Shown: one piece after another, positions 17,372-25,307 of the stretch | Layout: each line of letters begins with the position of its first letter | Numbering within the stretch: position 1 is the first letter of the stretch | Assembly (NCBI GenBank): GCA_963803375.1 | Contig: CAWDMB010000015.1 | Location: 23,812 to 87,811, forward strand | Direction of reading: 5' to 3' | Origin: JAOPZW01 sp963803375 | GTDB lineage: Bacteria; Actinomycetota; Thermoleophilia; Solirubrobacterales; Solirubrobacteraceae | DNA length: 64,000 nt | Made by a program: the position numbers and the translations under genes | The notes under the pieces: generated by a model | Seen by the model: only the letters and a program-made list of their open reading frames with translations | Database searches by the model: none | Told to the model about the DNA's origin: nothing

Positions 17372-17377
17372 TAGGCT
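17372..17377 (+). promoter_or_regulatory. Probable -10 box of the queuosine-salvage gene
   Basis: TAGGCT on the plus strand, 6 nt before ATG 17384; divergent from the pcrA promoter about 70 bp away. Confidence 0.45.
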
Positions 17378-17383
17378 GCCCTC

Positions 17384-18271
17384 ATGGCGCTCCCGGACCG
17401 CGTGCGCGAGCACGCCGCGGACGTCGTCGCGCACGCGCGCTCGGTGCGCATCGACCTCGACGCGCTCGAGGCGCTGGACCCCGGGCCGCCGCCCGCGCTC
17501 GACCCCGAGCGCCACCTCCTCGACGGCGATCCGCCCGACGTCGCGGCCTACCTGCTGACGCTGGAGGCGATCAACTTCGGCTCGGGCTGGTTTCCCACGC
17601 TGCGCAAGCGCCGCGGCGCCGACGGGCGGCCGGTGTCCGGGTACTTCACGATCGCGTGGGCGCTGGCCGACCGCGTCCGTGCGCTGGGACCGTGGTCCGC
17701 CGCCGAGCTGCGGGCGATGCGCGCCGACGAGGTCGCCGACGTCCTCGGCCAGCCGCGCGATCACGAGCTCATGGCCCTCTACGCCCAGGCCCTGCGCGAG
17801 CTCGGCACGTTCCTCGGCGGGCGTCACGCGCTCGACCTCGTCGCCGAGGCCCGAGGCAGCGCGGTCGCGCTCGCCGAGCTCGTCTCGGGCGGCATGGCGA
17901 TGTGGCACGACCCCGGCTTCGCCAAGCGCGCGCAGCTGCTGGGCAGCGACCTCGCGCGCGCGGGCGCGGCCGAGCTGCACGACCTCGACGCCCTGACGAT
18001 CTTCGCCGACAACGTCGTCCCGCACGTGCTGCGCTGCGAGGGCGTGCTCGTACTCGACGAGCGTCTCGCGGCGCACATCGACGCCGGGCGCCTCCTGCGC
18101 CGGGGACCGCAGGAGCGTGAGCTGCGGGCGGCGGCCGTCCACGCGTGCGTCGCGATCGCGCGGCGCGCCGCCATGACCGAGCGCGACGTCGACAACGCGC
18201 TCTGGCACGCGGGGCAGCGCCCCGAGTACAAGGCGCGCCCGCGGCCACGATGCCGGAACGTCTTCTACTGA
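17384..18271 (+). CDS. Queuosine salvage protein, Qng1/DUF2419 family glycosidase
   Basis: 295 residues. Family members release queuine base from queuosine nucleoside or its 5'-phosphate so that it can be reused for tRNA modification. Recognised by EAINFGSGWFPTLRKR, SGYFTIAWALADRV, DALTIFADNVVPHVLR and the C-terminal run VDNALWHAGQRPEYKA with PRCRNVFY, which matches the conserved family ending. Soluble, no signal peptide. Leaderless start after TAGGCT. The gene stands alone, transcribed away from pcrA; no tgt or queuosine synthesis gene is nearby, so salvage is inferred from the family only. Confidence 0.85.
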   Translation: MALPDRVREHAADVVAHARSVRIDLDALEALDPGPPPALDPERHLLDGDPPDVAAYLLTLEAINFGSGWFPTLRKRRGADGRPVSGYFTIAWALADRVRALGPWSAAELRAMRADEVADVLGQPRDHELMALYAQALRELGTFLGGRHALDLVAEARGSAVALAELVSGGMAMWHDPGFAKRAQLLGSDLARAGAAELHDLDALTIFADNVVPHVLRCEGVLVLDERLAAHIDAGRLLRRGPQERELRAAAVHACVAIARRAAMTERDVDNALWHAGQRPEYKARPRPRCRNVFY

Positions 18272-18295
18272 CCGCGGGTCGCCGGGTCGGCGCCC

Positions 18296-19042
18296 TCATC
18301 CGCCTGCCGGATTTGGCCCGCGCCCGGGGCGCAGCGGGCGCACGTCGGCCCCGGGCGGCGCGTCGTCGTCGCGACCCGCGAGCTCGGCGACGGCGTGCTC
18401 AAGCGCCTCGATCCGGCTCGAGAGCCCGCGGATCGCGTCGGCGACCGGATCGGGCAGGTGGATCCAGTCGGCGTCGGGGCCTTCGACCTGGCGGCCGTCG
18501 ACGCGGACGACGTGCCCGGGATTGCCGACGACCGTGCTGTTGGGTGGGACGTCGGTGACGACGACCGAGTTCGCGCCGATCTTCGCGCCGTGGCCGACGG
18601 TGATCGGGCCCAGCAGCTTCGCGCCCGAGCCGATCGTGACGTTGTCCTGCACCGTCGGGTGGCGCTTGCCGGTCGCAAAGCCGGTGCCGCCGAGCGTGAC
18701 CCCCTGGTAGAGCGTCACGTTGGCGCCGATCTGCGCCGTCTCGCCCACGACCACGCCGGTGCCGTGGTCGATGAACAGCCCGTCGCCCACCACGGCGGCC
18801 GGATGGATCTCGATGCCGGTCACCGCGCGGGTCGCGGCGGCCATCAGCCGCGGCGCCATGGGCACGCCGGCGCGGTGCAGCGCGTGCGAGACGCGGTGCG
18901 CGAGCAGGGCGTGCACGCCGGGCCAGCCGAGCACGATCTCGGTCGAGGAGACGCCGCGGGCGGCGGGGTCGCGATCGTGGACCGCGGCCACGTCCCGGCG
19001 GATCTCACCGGCGACGCGCGCGAGCGTGCCGAGCCCGAGCAT
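18296..19042 (-). CDS. cysE: Serine O-acetyltransferase
   Basis: 248 residues. Makes O-acetylserine for cysteine synthesis. After an N-terminal helical part (VAGEIRRDVAAVHDRDPAARG) comes the left-handed beta-helix of hexapeptide repeats with IHPAAVVGDGLFIDHGTGVV, GETAQIGANVTLYQGVTLG, GKRHPTVQDNVTIGSGAKLL and VVGNPGHVVRVDG. The short helical domain and extra C-terminal helix resemble the shorter bacterial CysE class. It lies 41 bp downstream of cysK in the same direction, so substrate and product enzymes sit together. Start after TATCGT, gap 8 nt. Confidence 0.95.
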   Translation of the reverse strand: MLGLGTLARVAGEIRRDVAAVHDRDPAARGVSSTEIVLGWPGVHALLAHRVSHALHRAGVPMAPRLMAAATRAVTGIEIHPAAVVGDGLFIDHGTGVVVGETAQIGANVTLYQGVTLGGTGFATGKRHPTVQDNVTIGSGAKLLGPITVGHGAKIGANSVVVTDVPPNSTVVGNPGHVVRVDGRQVEGPDADWIHLPDPVADAIRGLSSRIEALEHAVAELAGRDDDAPPGADVRPLRPGRGPNPAGG

Positions 19043-19050
19043 CCCGACGT

Positions 19051-19056
19051 ACGATA
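19051..19056 (-). promoter_or_regulatory. Possible -10 box in the cysK-cysE gap
   Basis: TATCGT on the minus strand, 8 nt before the cysE ATG; would give cysE its own leaderless transcript besides read-through from cysK. Confidence 0.4.
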
Positions 19057-19083
19057 GCCCCGTGCGGTTCGCCGGCGCCGAGG

Positions 19084-20022
<939 letters not shown>

Positions 20023-20037
20023 TGGGCGGCCGGGACC

Positions 20038-20055
20038 AGGGTATCGGCGTACGCT
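20038..20055. promoter_or_regulatory. Back-to-back promoters between cysK and a small gene
   Basis: TACCCT on the minus strand (20038-20043) faces cysK; TACGCT on the plus strand (20050-20055) lies 7 nt before the ATG at 20063. The two -10 boxes are 6 bp apart, so the divergent promoters probably compete. Confidence 0.4.
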
Positions 20056-20062
20056 GCCGTCG

Positions 20063-20335
20063 ATGCCCGACCGCATCGAACTCGAGCCCGAGGAGATCGC
20101 CGGCCTCATCCGCGGCGCGCGGCTGCTCGAGCTGCGCGCCGACACGCCCGACGACGTGCGCGAGCGGCTGCTCGCGACGGCGCTCACCGCGCTGGACGGG
20201 CTCTGCGGGCTGGCCGGGCGCGCCGGCACCGACGCCGTCTGGGACGTGCTCGCGCTGCTCGAGCGCCGCGAGCTCGTGGCCTTCGCGACGCTCATGGCCT
20301 CCGAGCTCGCGGAGACCTCCTGGCGCGGGGTCTAG
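20063..20335 (+). CDS. Small acidic helical protein, unknown
   Basis: 90 residues, starting MPDRIELEPEEIAGLIRGAR and ending ASELAETSWRGV. Predicted all-helical and acidic, no membrane segment, no recognised motif. The start is placed 7 nt after TACGCT without a ribosome site. Divergent from cysK with overlapping promoter region, which might mean shared control, but nothing in the protein shows DNA binding. Confidence 0.65.
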   Translation: MPDRIELEPEEIAGLIRGARLLELRADTPDDVRERLLATALTALDGLCGLAGRAGTDAVWDVLALLERRELVAFATLMASELAETSWRGV

Positions 20336-20419
20336 ACGAATTGTGCCACGGCCCGGCGATGAGCCGAGTGCTGGAAAAGCGACTCTCATCGATCGGTGTC
20401 GATCGTTGGTCACCGAGGC

Positions 20420-21037
20420 TCAGCGCGTAGCGAGCTCGGCGCAGAAGTCGGCTCGCAGGCAGTCCCGGATCTGGCGGTGCGCGAGGGTGGTGATGTAGCT
20501 GCGCACGGTGGAATCTTCAAGGCGGGCGAGCACGGCTTCGGCGCACGCGCGGATGTCGTCGGGGGCGTGGATGGAGCCGAACTCGTCGGCGAGCTGGGGC
20601 AGCAGGCTCTGCAGGCGCAACTCGTGGGCGGTGCGGTCGGCGCGGATCTCGTCGACGCGCTTGTGAACGAGCTCGAGAACGCGTCCCTCGATCTCGTCGC
20701 GGATCGCGCGGACCTCGTCGAGGGACCGCCCGGCGGGGTCGTCGACGTCCCAGTCCTCGACGTGGGCGGGCACGTACGGGCAGGCGTCGCCGCAGTTCAT
20801 GGTCACCGCCCAGTCGGCGCGGAGCTGCGTCTCCACGTCGAGCTTCGCGGGTCGTCGGCCGCTGAGGTCGACCCCGACCTCGGCCATCGCCTCCACGACC
20901 GTCGGCCAGATCGCGCGGGCCGGGTCGGTGCCGGCCGACTGCGCGCCCAGGTCCGGCGGGGCATGGCGCTCGAGATAGGCCTGGGCCATCTGCGAGCGAC
21001 CGGCGTTGTGGGTGCAGACGAAGAGCACGCGCTTCAT
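20420..21037 (-). CDS. Arsenate reductase, thioredoxin-coupled low-molecular-weight phosphatase family, with C-terminal helical domain
   Basis: 205 residues from ATG 21037, with GGAGGTGG 7 nt upstream. The P-loop CTHNAGRS (Cys8 to Arg13) plus a redox cysteine pair in MNCGDACP (Cys82, Cys86) is the ArsC pattern: arsenate is bound, then reduced through a cysteine relay. After residue 135 an additional helical domain follows (EFGSIHAPDDIRACAEAVL), also seen in other actinobacterial ArsC-like proteins. No arsR, arsB or acr3 gene is in the window, so a phosphatase role cannot be excluded. Two dyads upstream suggest repressor control. Confidence 0.85.
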   Translation of the reverse strand: MKRVLFVCTHNAGRSQMAQAYLERHAPPDLGAQSAGTDPARAIWPTVVEAMAEVGVDLSGRRPAKLDVETQLRADWAVTMNCGDACPYVPAHVEDWDVDDPAGRSLDEVRAIRDEIEGRVLELVHKRVDEIRADRTAHELRLQSLLPQLADEFGSIHAPDDIRACAEAVLARLEDSTVRSYITTLAHRQIRDCLRADFCAELATR

Positions 21038-21078
21038 GGTGCGTCCACCTCCAAGCTCGGCGACGGGCCGCAGGCTAT

Positions 21079-21103
21079 CGATTGACACACGTCGCTTCAA
21101 TCG
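21079..21103. promoter_or_regulatory. Inverted repeat upstream of arsC-like gene (possible operator)
   Basis: CGATTGA and TCAATCG form a perfect 7-bp dyad with an 11-bp spacer, 42 bp before the arsC-like start. Confidence 0.45.
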
Positions 21104-21111
21104 GTGGTTGT

Positions 21112-21131
21112 AGATCGATGTTGCTCGATCT
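21112..21131. promoter_or_regulatory. Second inverted repeat upstream of arsC-like gene
   Basis: AGATCGA and TCGATCT form a perfect 7-bp dyad with a 6-bp spacer. The region is noticeably less GC-rich than its surroundings, as expected of a promoter/operator. Confidence 0.45.
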
Positions 21132-21204
21132 CGAGCTCATCCCCCAAGCAGAAGCGCCCGGCCGGCGAGCCGTGCTGCACGCCCGTCGTCTAGACGACCG
21201 TGCT

Positions 21205-21594
21205 CTAGATGTGGTACATCGCCGCGCCGGCCTCGCGCGCCTCGCGCTCGACGACGTCGGCCACGGTCGTGCCGGCGAGGATTTCACGGGCCGCGGCCGC
21301 CGCGTCGGCGAAGACGCCCTCGGCGTCGGCGCCGACCGGACCGTCGAGGAGCTCGACGAGCTCGAGCACGGTGATCTCGTGCGGCGGGCGGGCGAAGCGG
21401 TAGCCGCCCTTGACCCCGCGCTGGGAGCGCAGGACGCCGGCGCGGCGCAGGACCGCGAAGAGCTGCTCGAGGAACTGCACCGGGATGTCGCGGCGCCGGG
21501 CGAGCTCGCCGATCGGGACCGGGCCGTCGCCCGAGCGCCCGAGCTCGGCCAGCGCCTGGAGCGCATACGGGCTCTTCGTGGTGATCGAGATCAC
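21205..21594 (-). CDS. Rrf2-family transcriptional regulator (CymR-like, no Fe-S cysteines)
   Basis: 129 residues from GTG 21594. Winged-helix regulator: SPYALQALAELGRS, IGELARRRDIPVQFLEQLF, and VLRSQRGVKGGYRFARPP match the Rrf2 DNA-binding domain. The three cysteines that bind the cluster in IscR/NsrR are absent, so it is not an Fe-S sensor; Rrf2 members lacking them include the cysteine regulator CymR. cysK and cysE are 1.2 kb away, which makes a cysteine/sulfur role plausible but unproven. Follows the HDOD gene by 11 bp on the same strand. Confidence 0.85.
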   Translation of the reverse strand: MISITTKSPYALQALAELGRSGDGPVPIGELARRRDIPVQFLEQLFAVLRRAGVLRSQRGVKGGYRFARPPHEITVLELVELLDGPVGADAEGVFADAAAAAREILAGTTVADVVEREAREAGAAMYHI

Positions 21595-21605
21595 GGACGC
21601 CGAGC

Positions 21606-22709
21606 TTACGGGGCCAGGCGGCGCGCGCTCTCCAGCCACCCATGGCCGGCGGCGATGAGCACGGCCTGCGCGCGGTCGGCCGCGCCGAGCTTGCCGTAGA
21701 TGTTGTGCAGGTGCGAGCGCACCGTGCTCGGCGAGAGGCCGAGCTCGGCGCCGATCTGCTTGTAGACCTTGCCCTCCGACAGGCGCGCGAGGACCTCGCG
21801 CTCGCGCCCGGAGAGCGGGCACGGCGCGGCCGGCGCGACGGGGCGGGCGACCGGGTTGGGCAGGTCGAAGGTCACCGCGCGCAGCGCGCTCGGGCCGAGG
21901 CCGATCCGCCGTGCGCACTCGAGCAGCTCGGTCGAGTCGACGGGATCGCCGTGCGCGTAGTGGGCGAGCATGTCGGCCAGGCGCACGACGGCGGCCTCGC
22001 CGGTCGCGTCGTCGGCGTGATGGCGCTCGATGACGGCGGCGAGCCCTGACGGCAGGCCCCACCGCCGCGCGAGCACGCCGCCCACGACGGCATGGTCGAC
22101 CCCGAGCTCGTGGCGCTCGGCGCGCAGGCGCTCCTCGGGCGTGCAGGCGGTGCCGTGGACGCCGCGCGGATAGGCCGGGTAGGCGTGGGCCAGCACGAGC
22201 TTGCCCACGTCGTGCAGGAGCGCGGTGGCCATCAGCCGGTCGCGCCGTCCGTAGCCGGTCGCCGCCGCCAGGCGCTCGGCGGCCCGCTGCGTCGCCACCG
22301 CGTGCGAGCGCACGCGCTCGGGCTCGCCGTCCAGCACGGCCGAGCGCTCGAAGAAGTCGAAGGTCCGCTGGCGCGACGCAAGCGCGTGGACCGCCTCGGG
22401 CGGGAGCAGCTCGACGGCGGCGCGAACGGAATCCGCACGGCCGTGCGCCGGCCCGTCGGCGCCGTTGGCCAACCGCAGGACCGCGGCGACGAGCGCGACG
22501 TCGGACTCGACGGCCGCCACGACATCGTCGGTGACGACGTGCGCGCCGGCGATGAGCGCGAGCACGCGGTCGCGCGACTCGGCGAGCGCGGGGAACGCCT
22601 CGAGAACCTCGAAGGCCGCGGTCAGACGGCGTCCGTGGCCCTGGTCTCGAGCGCGCCGGACGGGCGCCGGGCGCGCGCGGACGGGCCCGATCGGGGTGGG
22701 CGGCCTCAC
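21606..22709 (-). CDS. HDOD-domain signalling protein with C-terminal LuxR-type HTH
   Basis: About 367 residues from GTG 22709 (start uncertain; no good ribosome site). The N-terminal HDOD domain (residues about 35-245) includes TGYGRRDRLMATALLHDVGK, with a retained HD pair, and GVLARRWGLPSGLAAVIERH. The C terminus carries a LuxR/FixJ helix-turn-helix: LSGREREVLARLSEG, KQIGAELGLSPSTVRSHLHN. HDOD proteins are usually linked to signalling; direct fusion to a DNA-binding domain suggests a one-component regulator. Targets unknown. Adjacent to the Rrf2 regulator and gltX. Confidence 0.85.
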   Translation of the reverse strand: MRPPTPIGPVRARPAPVRRARDQGHGRRLTAAFEVLEAFPALAESRDRVLALIAGAHVVTDDVVAAVESDVALVAAVLRLANGADGPAHGRADSVRAAVELLPPEAVHALASRQRTFDFFERSAVLDGEPERVRSHAVATQRAAERLAAATGYGRRDRLMATALLHDVGKLVLAHAYPAYPRGVHGTACTPEERLRAERHELGVDHAVVGGVLARRWGLPSGLAAVIERHHADDATGEAAVVRLADMLAHYAHGDPVDSTELLECARRIGLGPSALRAVTFDLPNPVARPVAPAAPCPLSGREREVLARLSEGKVYKQIGAELGLSPSTVRSHLHNIYGKLGAADRAQAVLIAAGHGWLESARRLAP

Positions 22710-22782
22710 ATCACGGCTATCGGCAGCGCGGCCGTGGCGATTGAGCGACCCGAGCCGGATCCCGGCCGGACGGCCAGGGACG

Positions 22783-24114
22783 TCAGCCCAGCGCGGCGTC
22801 GATGCGTCGCAGCGACTCGTCGCGCCCGAGGACCGCGAGCGTCTCGAAGAGCCCCGGCGAGACCGTGCTGCCCGCGAGCGCGACGCGGACGGGCTGGAAG
22901 ACGTCCTTCGGCTTGGCCGCACGCGCCTCGACCACGGCGCGCAGCGCGGCCTCGACCCGCTCGGCGTCGAAGGGCTCGAGACCGGCCAGCGCGCCGCGCG
23001 CGGCCGCGAGCGCGTCGCGCCCGCCGTCGCTCAGCCAGCGCTCGCGGGCCCCGGCGTCGTCGGCCGGGCCGTCGAAGAGGAAGCCCGCCAGCGGCCAGAA
23101 GTCCGCGAGCGTCTGGATCTTGTCCTGGGCGATCGCCGCCGCGGCGCGCAGCTCGTCGGTGACGGGACGGCCCAGGTAGGCGGCGAGCCGCTGCGCGAGC
23201 GCCTCGACGCCGAGCGCGCGCAGGTAGCGCCCGTTCATCCAGCGCAGCTTGCGCTCGTCGAACTGCGCGGGGTTGCGCGAGACGCGCTCGAGTCGGAAGC
23301 GCCGGGCGAGCTCGTCGGTCGGGATGATCGTCTCGTCGTCCTCGTCGCCCCACCCCAGCAGCGCGAGGTAGTTGCGCACCGCCTCGGGCAGATAGCCCGC
23401 CGCGCGCAGCTCCTGCACCGAGGCGGCGCCGTGGCGCTTGGAGAGCTTCTTGCCGTCGGGGCCGTGCAGGAGCGGGAGGTGCGCGTAGAGCGGCGGCTGC
23501 GCCCCCAGCGCCTCGAGCACGAGCAGCTGCTTGGGAGTGTTGGAGAGGTGGTCCTCGCCGCGGACGACGTGGGTGATGGCGGCGTCGAGGTCGTCGACGG
23601 CGACCGCGAAGTTGTAGAGGACGCTGCCGTCGGCGCGGGCGATGACCGGGTCGTCCAGGTGGAGGTGCTCGAAGGTCGTCTCGCCGCGGATGACGTCACG
23701 CACGACCGTGGCGCCCGCGTCGGGCACGCGCAGGCGCACGGCGCCCTCGTCCTCGGGCTCGCCGCGGAAACCGCGATCGGCGCCGTGGCGGGCCTTGAAC
23801 GCGCGGACGTCCTCGCCCGTCGCCGCCGAGCGGTACGCGTCGCCGTCGGCGAGCAGGCGCGCGAGCACCTCCTGGTGGCGGTCGGTGCGCGCGAGCTGAC
23901 TGATCGGCCCCTCGTCGAAGTCGAGCTCCAGCCACGCGAGCGCGTCGAGGATCTGCTCGACGTTCTCGGGCGTCGAGCGCTCGCGGTCGGTGTCCTCGAT
24001 GCGCAGGACGAGCGTGCCGCCCTGGCCGCGGGCCAGCAGCCAGTTGAAGAGCGCGGTGCGGGCGCCCCCGACGTGCAGGGCGCCCGTGGGGCTGGGAGCG
24101 AAGCGCAGCCGCAT
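22783..24114 (-). CDS. gltX: Glutamyl-tRNA synthetase
   Basis: 443 residues. Class I synthetase charging tRNA(Glu), and in a GatCAB organism probably also tRNA(Gln). The HIGH motif appears as PSPTGALHVGG (residues 8-18) and KMSKS as KLSKR (223-227). The anticodon-binding helical C-terminal part includes KIQTLADFWPLAGFLFDGPA. The protein starts directly at MRLRFAPSPTG with GGGAG just upstream. Slightly short relative to the usual 470-490 residues. The gatCAB operon in this window would process its misacylated product. Confidence 0.96.
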   Translation of the reverse strand: MRLRFAPSPTGALHVGGARTALFNWLLARGQGGTLVLRIEDTDRERSTPENVEQILDALAWLELDFDEGPISQLARTDRHQEVLARLLADGDAYRSAATGEDVRAFKARHGADRGFRGEPEDEGAVRLRVPDAGATVVRDVIRGETTFEHLHLDDPVIARADGSVLYNFAVAVDDLDAAITHVVRGEDHLSNTPKQLLVLEALGAQPPLYAHLPLLHGPDGKKLSKRHGAASVQELRAAGYLPEAVRNYLALLGWGDEDDETIIPTDELARRFRLERVSRNPAQFDERKLRWMNGRYLRALGVEALAQRLAAYLGRPVTDELRAAAAIAQDKIQTLADFWPLAGFLFDGPADDAGARERWLSDGGRDALAAARGALAGLEPFDAERVEAALRAVVEARAAKPKDVFQPVRVALAGSTVSPGLFETLAVLGRDESLRRIDAALG

Positions 24115-24288
24115 CGCTCCCAGCCTATGACAGGCTCGGCGCACGCGGACGTCCTCGCCGAAGTCCCGGTGCCGGGACCGCGTCGAGGTTCGCGACGCCC
24201 TCCGCTGCGCGTAGCCGTGGTGCATGAGCCACGCCTCGCCCACGGGGCTGGACACGGCCCTCCCACCCGGTGCGCTAGACACCATTCG

Positions 24289-25221
24289 ATGCTCATCGGC
24301 GCGCACGTCTCCCCCGCCGGCGGCCCGGCCAAGGCCGTCGAGCGCGGCGTCGAGAGGGGCGCGCGCGCGATCCAGATCTTCAACCAGAACCCGCGCGCCT
24401 GGAAGCCGACGGTCTACCGCGACGAGCAGATCGAGGACTTCCACGAGGCGATGCGCGGCAGCTCGGTCAAGGCGCTCCTCATCCATGCGGTCTATCTCCT
24501 CAACGCGGCCACCGGCGACCGCGACCTCCGCGCCAAGACGCTCGCCTCGCTGACCGCCTCGCTGCGCGCGGGCGACGCGCTCGGCGCCCACGCCGTCGTC
24601 CTGCACGCCGGGTCGGCGAAGACCGGCGCGATCGCACCGGCAGTCAAGCGCGCGGGCAAGCTCATCCGCGAGGCCCTGGCCGAGAGCGAGGCGTGCCCGC
24701 TGCACCTCGAGAACACCGCCGGCGCGGGCGGCACGCTGGGGCGCTCGTTCGAGGAGCTCGCGGCGCTGCTCGAGGCCTCCGGGGGCGGCGAGCGCCTCGG
24801 CGTCTGCCTGGACTCCTGTCACCTGTTCGCGTCGGGCTACGACATCCGCACCCGCGACGGCCTCGCGGGGACGCTCGACGAGGCCGAGCGCCTCGTCGGC
24901 GCCGGGCGCGTCGGCTCGCTGCACCTCAACGACTCCCAGGTGCCGCTGGGCTCCAACCGCGACCGCCACGCCAACGTCGGGGCGGGCGAGCTCGGCGAGA
25001 CGGGCTGCTCGGTCTTCCTCTCCGAGCCGCGCTTCGAGGCCCTGCCGTGCGTGCTCGAGACCAACGGCCCCGACCACAGCGGTCCCACGCGCGAGGAGCT
25101 CGCGCTGTGCCGGCGGCTCCGCCGGCGGGGCCTGCGGGCTCGCCGTAAGCCCGCCACCCCCCGGGGCAAGCCGCTCGGAGAGCACGCAAAGCGCGACCCC
25201 CCGCCCCCGGTCCAGCGGTAG
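24289..25221 (+). CDS. nfo: Endonuclease IV (AP endonuclease)
   Basis: 310 residues, TIM-barrel base-excision repair enzyme that cuts 5' to abasic sites using three zinc ions. All nine metal ligands are visible: His66, His106, Glu141 (LENTAGAGGT), Asp175 and His178 (LDSCHLFASGYD), His212, Asp225 and His227 (NRDRHANVGAG), Glu257 (LETNGPDHSGPT). The last 35 residues are an unusual Arg/Lys/Pro-rich tail. The stop codon lies in the loop of a strong terminator hairpin. Divergent from gltX, convergent with dnaE. Confidence 0.95.
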   Translation: MLIGAHVSPAGGPAKAVERGVERGARAIQIFNQNPRAWKPTVYRDEQIEDFHEAMRGSSVKALLIHAVYLLNAATGDRDLRAKTLASLTASLRAGDALGAHAVVLHAGSAKTGAIAPAVKRAGKLIREALAESEACPLHLENTAGAGGTLGRSFEELAALLEASGGGERLGVCLDSCHLFASGYDIRTRDGLAGTLDEAERLVGAGRVGSLHLNDSQVPLGSNRDRHANVGAGELGETGCSVFLSEPRFEALPCVLETNGPDHSGPTREELALCRRLRRRGLRARRKPATPRGKPLGEHAKRDPPPPVQR

Positions 25222-25234
25222 AGCGGGGGGTCGC
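25193..25234. terminator. Strong hairpin between convergent nfo and dnaE
   Basis: Perfect 12-bp GC stem: GCGACCCCCCGC pairs with GCGGGGGGTCGC around an 18-nt loop that includes the nfo stop codon. No U tract. It can terminate in both directions. Confidence 0.75.
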
Positions 25235-25307
25235 AGGGCGACCGTAACGCTCCCGCGACGCGGTGGTGGGGCGAACCTCTCCCCCGCGGGCAGAAAGCCG
25301 CCGTGCG

